A stretch of 7,104 nt of DNA from Actinomycetes bacterium (lineage in GTDB: Bacteria; Actinomycetota; Acidimicrobiia; Acidimicrobiales; Palsa-688). The translations under genes and the position numbers were made by a program. The notes below the pieces were generated by a model. It ran no database searches, was not told where the DNA came from, and saw only the letters and a list, made by a program, of their open reading frames with translations. Location of the stretch: NCBI GenBank assembly GCA_021821705.1, contig JAKACE010000091.1, positions 1-7,104 on the forward strand, read 5' to 3'. This document shows positions 1 to 6,551 of this stretch, in pieces. Within the stretch, counting starts at the first letter, position 1, and each line of letters opens with the position of its first letter.

Positions 1-153
1 GGCCCGCCCTTTCCCCGCCGGCCCGTGACCCTCGTGGCCTGGCCCGGTCCGGCCTCGGCGCCGGCGCCGGCACCCTTTGGTGCCGCCTCGCTTGGGCCGT
101 GGGAGTCGTGGCCCGTGCCCTGTGGCACACTTGAGGCGCACAACCGGGCTGGA

Positions 154-189
154 CGCCGGGTTGGGACGCCCGGCGCGCAGCGTGCCGGG
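154..189. repeat. Alternating inverted repeats upstream of the ROK gene
   Basis: A perfect 7-bp inverted repeat, CGCCGGG (154-160) and CCCGGCG (169-175), is separated by 8 bases. A further GCCGGG (184-189) can pair with the same CCCGGC core (169-174). The middle arm can therefore pair with either neighbour, giving two mutually exclusive hairpins about 70-105 bases ahead of the ROK start. It could be a regulator-binding site, the end of an upstream transcript, or a chance result of high GC. No T-tract follows, so a classic intrinsic terminator is unlikely. The remainder of 1-259 shows no convincing gene and no consensus promoter. Confidence 0.3.
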
Positions 190-245
190 AGCGCCGCAGC
201 GGTGACCCCTACCGGTTCCGCGGGCCGCGGACTTGTCCATGAACT

Positions 246-251
246 AAGGTG
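246..251 (+). promoter_or_regulatory. Shine-Dalgarno sequence of the ROK gene
   Basis: AAGGTG lies 8 bases ahead of the GTG at 260 and is followed by a second purine-rich block (GAGAGG, 251-256). It supports the GTG at 260 as the start. Confidence 0.6.
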
Positions 252-259
252 AGAGGGAA

Positions 260-1513
260 GTGACGGTACCCGGCAAGTCCAGAGCCACAGTCAAAGACCT
301 GAGGCGGGTCAACCGTGGCGCGGTGCTCCGGCGGCTCTTCCTGCAGGGTTCTCTCAACCGGGTGGCCCTGGCCCAGCAGACCGGTCTTAGCAGCGGCAGT
401 GTCACCAACGTGACGGCGGCGCTCCTCGAGGAGGGCCTGATCGCCGAGGTCGGCCTGGAGGAGTCGGACGGCGGGCGGCCCAGGGTCCTGCTCGAGGTCA
501 ACCCCGATTTCGGCACCGTCATCGGCGTGGAAGTCGGCGAGACCCGCATCCGGGTCGAGGCCTTCGACATGGGTATGGCAGTGGTCGGCTCCGTTGACGT
601 GACCCTGCACCCCCAGCACCACGAGGCCCAGACGGTGGTAGACGAGATCGTCGTAGCCATCGAGAAGCTGCAGGCTCAGCTCGGCCAGCAGCGGCGGTGG
701 CTGGGTGTGGGCATCGGCGTCCCGGGCATAGTCGCGCAGGACGACGGGGACGCCCGCGTGCACGCGCCCAACATCGGGTGGCGTGACGTGGCGCTGGAGA
801 GCATGGTGCGCAGGCGCACAGGCTTGGCGGTGTTCGTCGACAACGGGGCAAAGGCGCTGGGCCAGGCGGAGATGTGGCTAGGGGCGGGGCAGGGCGCAGG
901 CCACGCCATCGTGGCCCTGTGGGGCACGGGCGTCGGTGCGGCCATTTTCACCAACGGCAACATCTACCGCGGGTCGGCTTCCAGTGCGGGCGAGTGGGGC
1001 CACACCGTGATCGCGGCGGGCGGCAAGCCCTGCCGCTGCGGCGGCGCCGGGTGCGTGGAGGCCTACATCGGCGCCGGGGCCCTCATGGAGGACTGGTACC
1101 GCACGGACCCGGACGCCTACGCCCTGTCGGACCCAGACTCGGAGGAGTGGGTGGAGCGCTTCGTCGCCGCCGCCGCCGGCAACAAGGCGGCCTCCGACGC
1201 GCTGGCGCAGGCGGCCACCTATTTCGGTTTGGCCGTGGCCAACCTGGTCAACCTGTTCAACCCGGAGAAGATCATCGTCGGGGGTTGGTTGGGCCTCAAG
1301 CTGGGCCCGGCCCTGCTCGGGACCATCCGCAACACAGTCCACGGCCAGGCCTTGGAGTACACCGCCAACCGGGTGAGCGTCGAGCTTGGCCACCTCGGGC
1401 CGGAGGCCGTCGCCCTGGGTGCCTCGACGCTGGTCGTGGACGAACTGCTGGGCAATGGGGGCATACCGCCCGCCGCCGGTGCCTCCAAGCTCAAGCATGT
1501 AAGCCTGGTCTGA
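260..1513 (+). CDS. ROK-family transcriptional regulator
   Basis: The 417-residue protein has the usual two-part plan of ROK repressors (NagC/Mlc/XylR type). A winged helix-turn-helix spans about residues 15-75, and a sugar-kinase-like ROK domain spans about 85-395. Visible landmarks are GVGIGVPG (149-156), GTGVGAAI (222-229), GEWGHT (244-249), and the zinc motif with H248, C258, C260 and C265 (CRCGGAGCVE, 258-267). At the position of the kinase motif NDAN the protein reads NGAK (195-198), so the catalytic aspartate is glycine. The first phosphate loop is EVGET instead of DxGxT. It should therefore bind a sugar or sugar phosphate but not phosphorylate it. It starts at GTG with a purine-rich ribosome site and converges on the tetR gene. 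A role in controlling the nearby beta-glucosidase/ABC genes is inferred from neighbourhood; the ligand is unknown. Confidence 0.93.
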   Translation: MTVPGKSRATVKDLRRVNRGAVLRRLFLQGSLNRVALAQQTGLSSGSVTNVTAALLEEGLIAEVGLEESDGGRPRVLLEVNPDFGTVIGVEVGETRIRVEAFDMGMAVVGSVDVTLHPQHHEAQTVVDEIVVAIEKLQAQLGQQRRWLGVGIGVPGIVAQDDGDARVHAPNIGWRDVALESMVRRRTGLAVFVDNGAKALGQAEMWLGAGQGAGHAIVALWGTGVGAAIFTNGNIYRGSASSAGEWGHTVIAAGGKPCRCGGAGCVEAYIGAGALMEDWYRTDPDAYALSDPDSEEWVERFVAAAAGNKAASDALAQAATYFGLAVANLVNLFNPEKIIVGGWLGLKLGPALLGTIRNTVHGQALEYTANRVSVELGHLGPEAVALGASTLVVDELLGNGGIPPAAGASKLKHVSLV

Positions 1514-1520
1514 CGTCCGC

Positions 1521-1536
1521 CAGGACCGCCATCCTG
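1521..1536. terminator. Weak hairpin in the ROK/tetR convergent gap
   Basis: CAGGA (1521-1525) and TCCTG (1532-1536) form a 5-bp stem with a 6-base loop. It lies 8 bases after the ROK stop and 34 bases after the tetR stop on the other strand. It is the only hairpin I see in this 56-base convergent gap. The stem is short and lacks a T-tract, so a bidirectional terminator role is only a possibility. Confidence 0.2.
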
Positions 1537-1569
1537 CGCCAGCGGGTAACTCGGTCGGCCCGGTCCTTG

Positions 1570-2208
1570 TCACGCCCCGGTGCGTCTGGTGGCTGGTCCG
1601 GTCAGGCCGCGCACCACGAACGGCACGGTGAGGCGCAGGAGCTCCTGGTAGCCGGGACCGTCGGGGTCTTCGAAGCTCTGAGCCAGGGCGCCGGCATGCA
1701 CGGCGGCGAGTGCCCGGCTCAGGGTGGACGGGGGGACCCGGGCCGCCAGCCCGGCCCGGTCGAGGGCGCTCACGATGAAGCGGTCGAGCTCTGCCTGGAT
1801 CCGCTTGCGCAGGACCGACATGCGCTGGGCGAACTGCGGGTCGCGGGCCGCCTGTAGGGCGTACTCGGAGCTGAGCAGCCACCAGGAACGGTCGTCGGGG
1901 GACATGGCTACGGAGAGGAACGCCTCGACGGCCGCGCCCACTACGTCGCCACCTCGCCGGGGCCGGCCCGCACTGCCCAGGACGTCCGAAACGGCCTCCC
2001 CGGCGCGCGCCAGGGCGGTGGTGGAAAGCCGCTCGTAGAGGCCGAAAAAAAGCTCTTCTGTCGTGCGGAAGTTGGAGTAGAAGGCGCCCCGGGTGTAGCC
2101 GGCCCGTTCGCAGATCTCCTCGATGCTGGCGGACAGGCCCCGCTCGACGAACACCTCGAAGCCGGCTTGCATGAGCCGGTCGCGCGTCTGCTGGCGCCGC
2201 CGCGTCAC
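1570..2208 (-). CDS. TetR/AcrR-family transcriptional repressor
   Basis: From the preferred GTG at 2208 the protein has 212 residues, the normal TetR length. The N-terminal helix-turn-helix is unmistakable: SIEEICERAGYTRGAFYSNF lies about 28-47 residues in, followed by TTEELFFGLYE. The rest is an all-helical ligand/dimerisation domain containing SSEYALQAARDPQFAQRM. The frame stays open to a GTG at 2439 that overlaps the MMPL stop by 4 bases (GTGA), which would give 289 residues. The extra 77 residues are Gly/Ala/Pro/Ser-rich, have no ribosome site in front, and third-position GC is about 55% over their first 40 codons against about 95% in the helix-turn-helix region. AGAGG lies 8 bases ahead of the 2208 GTG. 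No other ATG/GTG/TTG in this stretch precedes the domain. It likely represses the MMPL gene and itself through the palindromes at 4724-4756; the inducer is unknown. Confidence 0.9.
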   Translation of the reverse strand: MTRRRQQTRDRLMQAGFEVFVERGLSASIEEICERAGYTRGAFYSNFRTTEELFFGLYERLSTTALARAGEAVSDVLGSAGRPRRGGDVVGAAVEAFLSVAMSPDDRSWWLLSSEYALQAARDPQFAQRMSVLRKRIQAELDRFIVSALDRAGLAARVPPSTLSRALAAVHAGALAQSFEDPDGPGYQELLRLTVPFVVRGLTGPATRRTGA

Positions 2209-2435
2209 CCGCCTGGCCTCTGTGCCGGGGCCGCCGTCGTCGTCGCTGCCGCCACTGCCACTGCCGTTGCCGTCCCAGGGGGCGCCGCCACCTGTGGCAG
2301 CTCGGTTCCCGGGGCGGGCACGCGCAGCAGCACGGCTGGTGCCGTCAGCGCCTCCGCCTGAGCCGCCACTCCCGGCAGCCGGCGGAGCAGGGCCACCAGC
2401 CCGAGGTCGGGCACCCGGAACCGGACCGGCGGAGC
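2209..2435. other. Low-complexity stretch between the MMPL stop and the tetR start
   Basis: The tetR frame is open here, but codon use changes: 18 of the first 40 codons end in A or T, and 7 of the next 37. The translation is dominated by Gly, Ala, Pro and Ser, ending in a Gly/Ser/Asp run. It is either a disordered N-terminal extension of the TetR protein or a spacer between exporter and regulator. I favour spacer, at least for its MMPL-proximal half. No other gene is visible in it. Confidence 0.5.
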
Positions 2436-4682
2436 TCACAGCGAGTGCCCGCGTGACGGGGGCCCGGAGCGTCCCACCCCAGCCGGGCGCTCACTGGCTG
2501 CGACGAGTACAGTGCCGGTCACCAGCGCCCCGCCCTCGATGTCGGCATGGGGCAGGATGCGGTCGAGCCAACGGGGCAGCCACCAGGCGTGGTGGCCGAG
2601 CAGGGCGAGCACGGCAGGTACCAGGGTCATCCTGACGAGGAAGGCGTCGGCCAGGATGCCCACGGCGGCGGCTACGGCGAGCGGCTTCACGATGGAGTCG
2701 TTGGTGGCGCCGAAGCTGGCGAACACGGAGAACATGACCAGTGCAGCCGCCACCACCACCCGGGACGCGTGATGGAAACCGGTGAGCACGGAGATCCGCG
2801 CGTCCGAGCTGCCCACCATATAGTCCTCCCGCACCCGTGACACGAGGAACACCTCGTAGTCCATGGCTAGGCCGAACAGTACCGCAAGCAGCACGATGGG
2901 CAGGAAGCTGACGACGGGGCCGACGGACTGGACGCCGAGCGGCCCGCGCAGCCAGCCCCATTGGAAGACCGCTGTCACCACTCCGAGAGCGGCGACGACG
3001 GAGAGCAGGAAGCCGAGGGCCGCCTTGACGGGCACTGCTATGGAGCGGAACACGACCAGCAGGATCACCAGAGCAAGCCCGGCGACGAGGGCGGCGAAGG
3101 GCGCCAGGGCGTTGCCGAGACGGTTGGACACGTCGATGCCGACGGCGGCCAAGCCGGTCACCCGCAGCACCATGCCCGTTCGGGCCGCGACGCCCGGCTC
3201 CAGGGCCCGTATGGAGGAGACCAGGTCCTTGGTGGCGTTCTCGGCCGGGGCGGTACGGGGGATGACGTCGACGACCGCCAGCGTCCCGCTCGGCGCAACC
3301 TGTGGGGCCGTTGCCACCAGGACGTCGGGCAGGTGGAGAGCTTCGCTTCTGACCTGGGCTGCAGCCATGAGCAGCTGGCGCTGACCGCTTGGCTCTCTTG
3401 GCTGGACCAACAGGACCAGAGGTCCGTTGAAGCCGGGCCCGAAATAGCGAGAAACCAGGTCGTAGGCCACCCGCTCTCCCGAGCCCAGCGGGGAGCTGCC
3501 GTTGTCTGGCATGGCCAGGCTGAGGTCGCGAGCCGGCACAGCCAGCACGACCAGGCCCACTACGACGAGAGCGATGGTCAGCAACGGCTTTGCCGTCACC
3601 AGCCGTGCCCAGGAGGAACCGCCGGTACCCGGCGCTTCGGCCCGGGCCGCGGCCCGCGCCGCCCGAGACCCTGGACGGGGACGGAGCCGCTCCCCGAACG
3701 TGCCGAGCAGGGCCGGCAACAGGGTCAGGGCGATCAGCACCGCCACCAGCACGGTTAGGGAAGCGGCCAGGCCCATCACGGTGAGGAACGGGATCCCGAC
3801 GACAGAGAGCCCGGCCATGGCGATGATCACCGTGGCGCCTGCGAATGTCACCGCTGTGCCCGACCTGCCGATGGAGAGCCCGATCGACTCTGCCACGGGC
3901 AGGCCCGATGCGAGCTGGGCGCGGTGGCGCGAGACGATGAACAGCGTGTAGTCCATGCCCACGGCCAGGCCGATCATGAGGGCGAGCGTGGGGGCAGTGG
4001 ACGAGATGGTCACCAGCCTGGTCAGTGAGAGCAGCGCCGACAAGCCGATCCCGACCCCGAGCAGCGCGCCGAGGACCGTCATCCCCGCCGCCAGGGCCGA
4101 CCCGAAGGCGACCAGGAGCACGACCAGCGCCACGACGACCCCGAAGGCCTCCTCGGCCCCGATCTGGATGCCGGTCACGCCGAAGGCGTTGCCACCGAGC
4201 ACGGCCAGCACAGGCCCTCCCGCCGCGGCCCTCGTCACCCGCTGCGCCAGTGTGCTGGTGGTGCCCGGGCGCAGGTCCATTCGCGAAACCGGGTACAGGA
4301 CCTGGGCCAGGGCCACCCGCCCATGGCGCGACACCATGCCCGAGCTGAAGGGGCTGACTACGCCGACGACCTGGGGGGACCCGGCGGCAACCCGCAGGAC
4401 ACGGGCGATCTCGCTCCTGGCGGCGGGGGACGTGACGAGTTGGCCGGCCGGTGCGACGAAAACGGCCTGGGCCGAACTTCCGCTCGCGGCCGGGAAGGAC
4501 TTCGAGAGCAGGTCCAGCGCCTGTTGGGACTCGGTCCCCGGGATGGTGAACTCGTTGTTCGTCCTGGCGCCGGAAGCCACGGCTCCCCCGAGTGCCACGG
4601 CCAGTACCAGCAACCACACCGCGATGACCGTCCTGCTGCGGTGGGCGCAGGCCTGACCCACGCCATAGAGCCACTTCGCCAC
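2436..4682 (-). CDS. MMPL/RND-family membrane transporter
   Basis: A 748-residue inner-membrane exporter of the MMPL branch of the RND superfamily. Counting from the upstream GTG at 4691 (751 residues), a first membrane helix (about 21-40) is followed by an extracytoplasmic domain (about 41-178), five helices (about 180-329), a seventh helix (about 368-387), a second external domain (about 390-527) and five final helices (about 529-695). This is the duplicated 12-helix RND plan. Both halves carry the Asp-Tyr pair of the proton relay: GLAVGMDYTLF (D247, Y248) and FGLAMDYEVF (D611, Y612). The tail after about 700 is hydrophilic. The start at 4682 is preferred because AAGGAGGTG lies 8 bases ahead; the GTG at 4691 sits inside that site. 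Substrate cannot be deduced: related proteins export lipids, drugs or siderophores. With the adjacent TetR gene and operator it looks like an inducible efflux unit. Confidence 0.93.
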   Translation of the reverse strand: MAKWLYGVGQACAHRSRTVIAVWLLVLAVALGGAVASGARTNNEFTIPGTESQQALDLLSKSFPAASGSSAQAVFVAPAGQLVTSPAARSEIARVLRVAAGSPQVVGVVSPFSSGMVSRHGRVALAQVLYPVSRMDLRPGTTSTLAQRVTRAAAGGPVLAVLGGNAFGVTGIQIGAEEAFGVVVALVVLLVAFGSALAAGMTVLGALLGVGIGLSALLSLTRLVTISSTAPTLALMIGLAVGMDYTLFIVSRHRAQLASGLPVAESIGLSIGRSGTAVTFAGATVIIAMAGLSVVGIPFLTVMGLAASLTVLVAVLIALTLLPALLGTFGERLRPRPGSRAARAAARAEAPGTGGSSWARLVTAKPLLTIALVVVGLVVLAVPARDLSLAMPDNGSSPLGSGERVAYDLVSRYFGPGFNGPLVLLVQPREPSGQRQLLMAAAQVRSEALHLPDVLVATAPQVAPSGTLAVVDVIPRTAPAENATKDLVSSIRALEPGVAARTGMVLRVTGLAAVGIDVSNRLGNALAPFAALVAGLALVILLVVFRSIAVPVKAALGFLLSVVAALGVVTAVFQWGWLRGPLGVQSVGPVVSFLPIVLLAVLFGLAMDYEVFLVSRVREDYMVGSSDARISVLTGFHHASRVVVAAALVMFSVFASFGATNDSIVKPLAVAAAVGILADAFLVRMTLVPAVLALLGHHAWWLPRWLDRILPHADIEGGALVTGTVLVAASERPAGVGRSGPPSRGHSL

Positions 4683-4688
4683 GGAGGG

Positions 4689-4697
4689 CACCTCCTT
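4689..4697 (-). promoter_or_regulatory. Strong Shine-Dalgarno sequence that sets the MMPL start
   Basis: The minus strand reads AAGGAGGTG, a near-complete match to the 16S rRNA tail. It is 8 bases ahead of the GTG at 4682 but contains the GTG at 4691, which therefore has no room for ribosome binding. This favours the start that is three codons shorter. Confidence 0.7.
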
Positions 4698-4719
4698 GGC
4701 CGTGGGCCTCGCCCCGGCC

Positions 4720-4760
4720 GGTCGATACGGTGACGTATCCGATACGGAAACGTATCGACC
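4720..4760. promoter_or_regulatory. Tandem palindromic operator, probably for the TetR protein
   Basis: Two identical-armed palindromes stand side by side: GATACG-GTGA-CGTATC (4724-4739) and GATACG-GAAA-CGTATC (4741-4756), separated by one base, so the repeat period is 17 bp. Outer flanks GGTC (4720-4723) and GACC (4757-4760) make the whole 41-bp block an imperfect larger palindrome centred on 4740. Arms of six with a short spacer are typical of TetR-family sites, and the block lies 38 bases upstream of the MMPL start. The most economical reading is two adjacent TetR dimers shutting off the MMPL-tetR unit. The assignment to this TetR is inferred from proximity. Confidence 0.75.
4722..4750 (-). 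promoter_or_regulatory. Candidate promoter of the MMPL-tetR unit
   Basis: On the minus strand a weak -35-like TTTCCG (4750-4745) is followed after 17 bases by a -10-like TATCGA (4727-4722), each matching three of six consensus positions. Transcription would begin near 4715, leaving a leader of about 33 bases before the GTG at 4682. Both hexamers lie within the palindromic operator, as expected for steric repression. The matches are poor, so this rests mainly on spacing and position. Confidence 0.35.
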
Positions 4761-4764
4761 CGGC

Positions 4765-4815
4765 CCGAGCGGCGGGCTCGGTCATTCGGGCCCATCTGCT
4801 GGGGCCTTTCGGCCC
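4765..4815 (-). other. Two hairpins between the beta-glucosidase and MMPL genes
   Basis: CCGAGC (4765-4770) pairs with GCTCGG (4776-4781) around a 5-base loop. GGGCC (4802-4806) pairs with GGCCC (4811-4815) around a 4-base loop. On the minus strand the second reads GGGCC-GAAA-GGCCC, with a GNRA-type tetraloop that makes a stable RNA hairpin. Both lie just upstream of the operator and could shield the MMPL unit from read-through of the GH1 transcript. No T-tract follows either. Confidence 0.3.
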
Positions 4816-4851
4816 TTCTGGAGACCGCTGGAGGCTTGGTCGGCTGCGCCT

Positions 4852-4877
4852 GCGCTGGCGCGCCCCTGCTCCAGCGC
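4852..4877 (-). terminator. Possible terminator hairpin after the GH1 gene
   Basis: GCGCTGG (4852-4858) and CCAGCGC (4871-4877) form a perfect 7-bp GC-rich stem with a 12-base loop, beginning 73 bases after the beta-glucosidase stop. There is no U-tract, which is common for termination sites in high-GC actinobacteria but weakens the call. Confidence 0.3.
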
Positions 4878-4950
4878 GAGCCGTCACAGGCCACGCCCGG
4901 CACTGCCTGCGCCCAGCCGAGAGCGGATGCGCCGGCGCTGGAGGGGAACG

Positions 4951-6315
4951 TCAGGCGGGAGGTGGGGCCCCCGTGCGGGCGAGCTCGGCGTACCAATGGC
5001 CGCTGTCCTTCACCACCCGCTCCTGGGTCTCGTAGTCGATGTAGACGAGGCCGAAGCGCTTTGAGTAACCGAGGCCCCATTCGAAGTTGTCCATCAGCGA
5101 CCAGACGAAATAGCCCTTGACGGGAGCGCCCTCGTCGCGGGCCTGCAGCGTGGCGGCGACGTGGGACTCTATGTAGGCGAGCCGGTCGGGGTCGTGGACC
5201 GCGCCGGCGCCGCCGTCCACATGCTCGAGCGTGTCGTCGTAGGAGGCGCCATTTTCGGTGACGTAGATGGCGGGGAGCTTGTAGCGCTCGTGTGCCTGCA
5301 TTATCAAGCGGTGGAGCCCGGCGGGGCGGACCGTCCAGTCCATCGTCGTCCTGGGGACCTCCGGCTCGTCGACCATGGCGAAGCCGAGCCAGTTGTCGGT
5401 GCTGTTGCGGGCATGATAACCGTGGTAGTAGTTGAGCCCGACGAAGTCCGGGGCCACCTGCATGGCGTCCATGTCTGCCTCGTAGCCCTCGGGTAGGTAC
5501 GGGGCGATGAGGCTCTCGACGGCAGCGGGGTAGCGGCCATAGACGAGAGGGTCGAAGAACAGCGGGAAGTTGTGCCATCCCTCGGCGCGCTCCGCCGCAG
5601 CGACGTCCTCCTGGTCCTCGCTGGCCGGCCAGACAGCGGCGTCGTGGGCGGCCAGGCCCACCTCTGCGTCGGGGGCAGCGGCCTTGAGGACCTCGTAGCC
5701 GGCCACATGCGCCCGGATCTGGTGGTGCACCGAGTGGCAAGCCTGGTAGATGTTGGTCATCCCCGGCGCGTGGTGGCCGACAAGGTGGCCTTCGGCGGAT
5801 ACCACGAACGGCTCGTTGAGCGTCATCCAGTGCTTGACCCGGTCGGACAGGGCCCCGGCCACCACCGAGGTGTACTCGGCGAACCAACCGGCGATGTCCG
5901 GGTTGGACCATCCGCCCCGCCGCATGAGAGCCGACGGGAGGTCCCAGTGGAACAGCGTGACGAAGGGTTGGACGCCGGCCTCGAGCAGCGCGTCGACGAG
6001 GCGGTCGTAGAAGTCGAGGCCCGCCCGGTTGACCCGCCCGGTGCCCTCGGGCAGTATGCGTGGCCAGCGCAGGGAGAAGCGGTAGGCGCCGAGGTTGAGA
6101 CGACGCATCAGGGCGACGTCCTCGCGCCAGCGGTTGTAGTGGTCGGCCGCCACGTCGCCGTGGTCACCGTTGTGGGTCGTGCCAGGCGTGTGGGCGAACT
6201 CGTGCCAGATGCACCGTCCCGCCCCGTCCGCCAGCGGCGAGCCCTCTATTTGGTAGGCGGCGGTGGCGGCCCCCCAAAAAAACCTTTCACTGGTGCCAAC
6301 TCCCGTCTCCGGCAC
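4951..6315 (-). CDS. Beta-glucosidase, glycoside hydrolase family 1
   Basis: A 454-residue single-domain GH1 enzyme of normal family length, hydrolysing terminal non-reducing beta-linked sugars such as cellobiose by the retaining mechanism. The acid/base is E168 in TLNEP (165-169) and the nucleophile is E354 in YVTENGA (351-357). Sugar-binding positions are all present: Q22 (YQIEG), H123 and W124 (FHWDLP), N167, N295 and Y297 (GLNYY), W405, and E412-W413 (NFEWG). No signal peptide is visible, so it should act in the cytoplasm on imported substrate. The GTG start is backed by AGGAGGT (6327-6321) five bases ahead. It follows a transporter ATPase gene by 236 bases on the same strand. Oddly for this genome, F12-F13 are TTT TTT, making a T7G6 run on the coding strand. 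Beta-galactosidase or other beta-glycosidase activity cannot be excluded from sequence. Confidence 0.96.
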   Translation of the reverse strand: MPETGVGTSERFFWGAATAAYQIEGSPLADGAGRCIWHEFAHTPGTTHNGDHGDVAADHYNRWREDVALMRRLNLGAYRFSLRWPRILPEGTGRVNRAGLDFYDRLVDALLEAGVQPFVTLFHWDLPSALMRRGGWSNPDIAGWFAEYTSVVAGALSDRVKHWMTLNEPFVVSAEGHLVGHHAPGMTNIYQACHSVHHQIRAHVAGYEVLKAAAPDAEVGLAAHDAAVWPASEDQEDVAAAERAEGWHNFPLFFDPLVYGRYPAAVESLIAPYLPEGYEADMDAMQVAPDFVGLNYYHGYHARNSTDNWLGFAMVDEPEVPRTTMDWTVRPAGLHRLIMQAHERYKLPAIYVTENGASYDDTLEHVDGGAGAVHDPDRLAYIESHVAATLQARDEGAPVKGYFVWSLMDNFEWGLGYSKRFGLVYIDYETQERVVKDSGHWYAELARTGAPPPA

Positions 6316-6551
6316 GAGGTACCTCCTATGTTTGTTGTCCCGGCAAGCCTAGTGCTGCCTCTGAGAACCCTGGCCTGTTTGGCGAGCACGAGAACACTGC
6401 CCGAACCTGCAGGAGTTGCCGTGCCAAAGAAGGGCAAGGTGCCTGTCGTGGCGCCAGTTGTGGCCTCCGGAGCGCTTGGGGCAGGGGCCCGGCGCTCGGG
6501 GGCGCCGGACGATCTTTGGAAAAGGGCGCTACCGCTCCGACAGGATGCGCC
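6316..6551. other. Intergenic region between the ABC ATPase and GH1 genes
   Basis: This stretch of 236 bases shows no gene on either strand. Its GH1-proximal part (about 6325-6420) is lower in GC than the surroundings, as promoter DNA often is, and it contains two GAGAAC copies (6363-6368 and 6390-6395). I found no -35/-10 pair with acceptable spacing. Its ABC-proximal part holds a strong hairpin, described separately. The beta-glucosidase may thus have its own promoter here instead of depending on the transporter transcript. Confidence 0.35.
6489..6508 (-). terminator. Hairpin after the ABC ATPase gene
   Basis: CCGGCGC (6489-6495) and GCGCCGG (6502-6508) form a perfect 7-bp stem with a 6-base loop, starting 43 bases after the ATPase stop on the minus strand. 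The stem is strong, but no U-run follows. It may end or partly attenuate the transporter transcript before the beta-glucosidase gene, or protect its 3' end. Confidence 0.35.

Noticed and set aside
51..73. GGCGCC/GCCGGC short tandem repetition
   Set aside because: A brief GC-rich run of about two units without further copies; not distinguishable from base composition.
245..250. TAAGGT as a -10 box, which would make the ROK transcript nearly leaderless
   Set aside because: It overlaps the Shine-Dalgarno sequence and has no matching -35 element at the right distance.
25..252. A 75-codon plus-strand frame before the ROK gene
   Set aside because: Biased Ala/Pro/Gly composition, no ribosome site seen and no recognisable motif; treated as non-coding.
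878..1882. Long open frames on both strands across the ROK and tetR genes (for example 874-1857 + and 878-1882 -)
   Set aside because: They are shadow frames rich in Arg, Gly and Pro, bridging two convergent genes that have clear domains.
2045..2051. A7 on the plus strand (T7 in the tetR coding strand) as a frameshift or phase-variable site
   Set aside because: It encodes the conserved Leu-Phe-Phe of the TetR domain in an intact frame, and there is no sign of an alternative product.
2491..4887. A 798-codon open frame on the minus strand overlapping the MMPL gene
   Set aside because: It is a shifted-frame shadow of the MMPL gene. Its product is Arg/Gly/Pro-rich with no recognisable domain, while the MMPL frame has 12 helices and both Asp-Tyr pairs.
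4358..5911. A 517-codon minus-strand open frame spanning the GH1 gene, the intergenic region and part of MMPL
   Set aside because: It is out of frame with both real genes, low in complexity, and runs through the operator and hairpins. Long spurious frames are common at this GC.
6463..6482. AGCGCT-centred near-palindrome (6471-6476) as a LacI-type operator such as those of cellobiose repressors
   Set aside because: Only the central six bases are symmetrical and the flanks do not match. The regulator seen in the window is of ROK type, not LacI.
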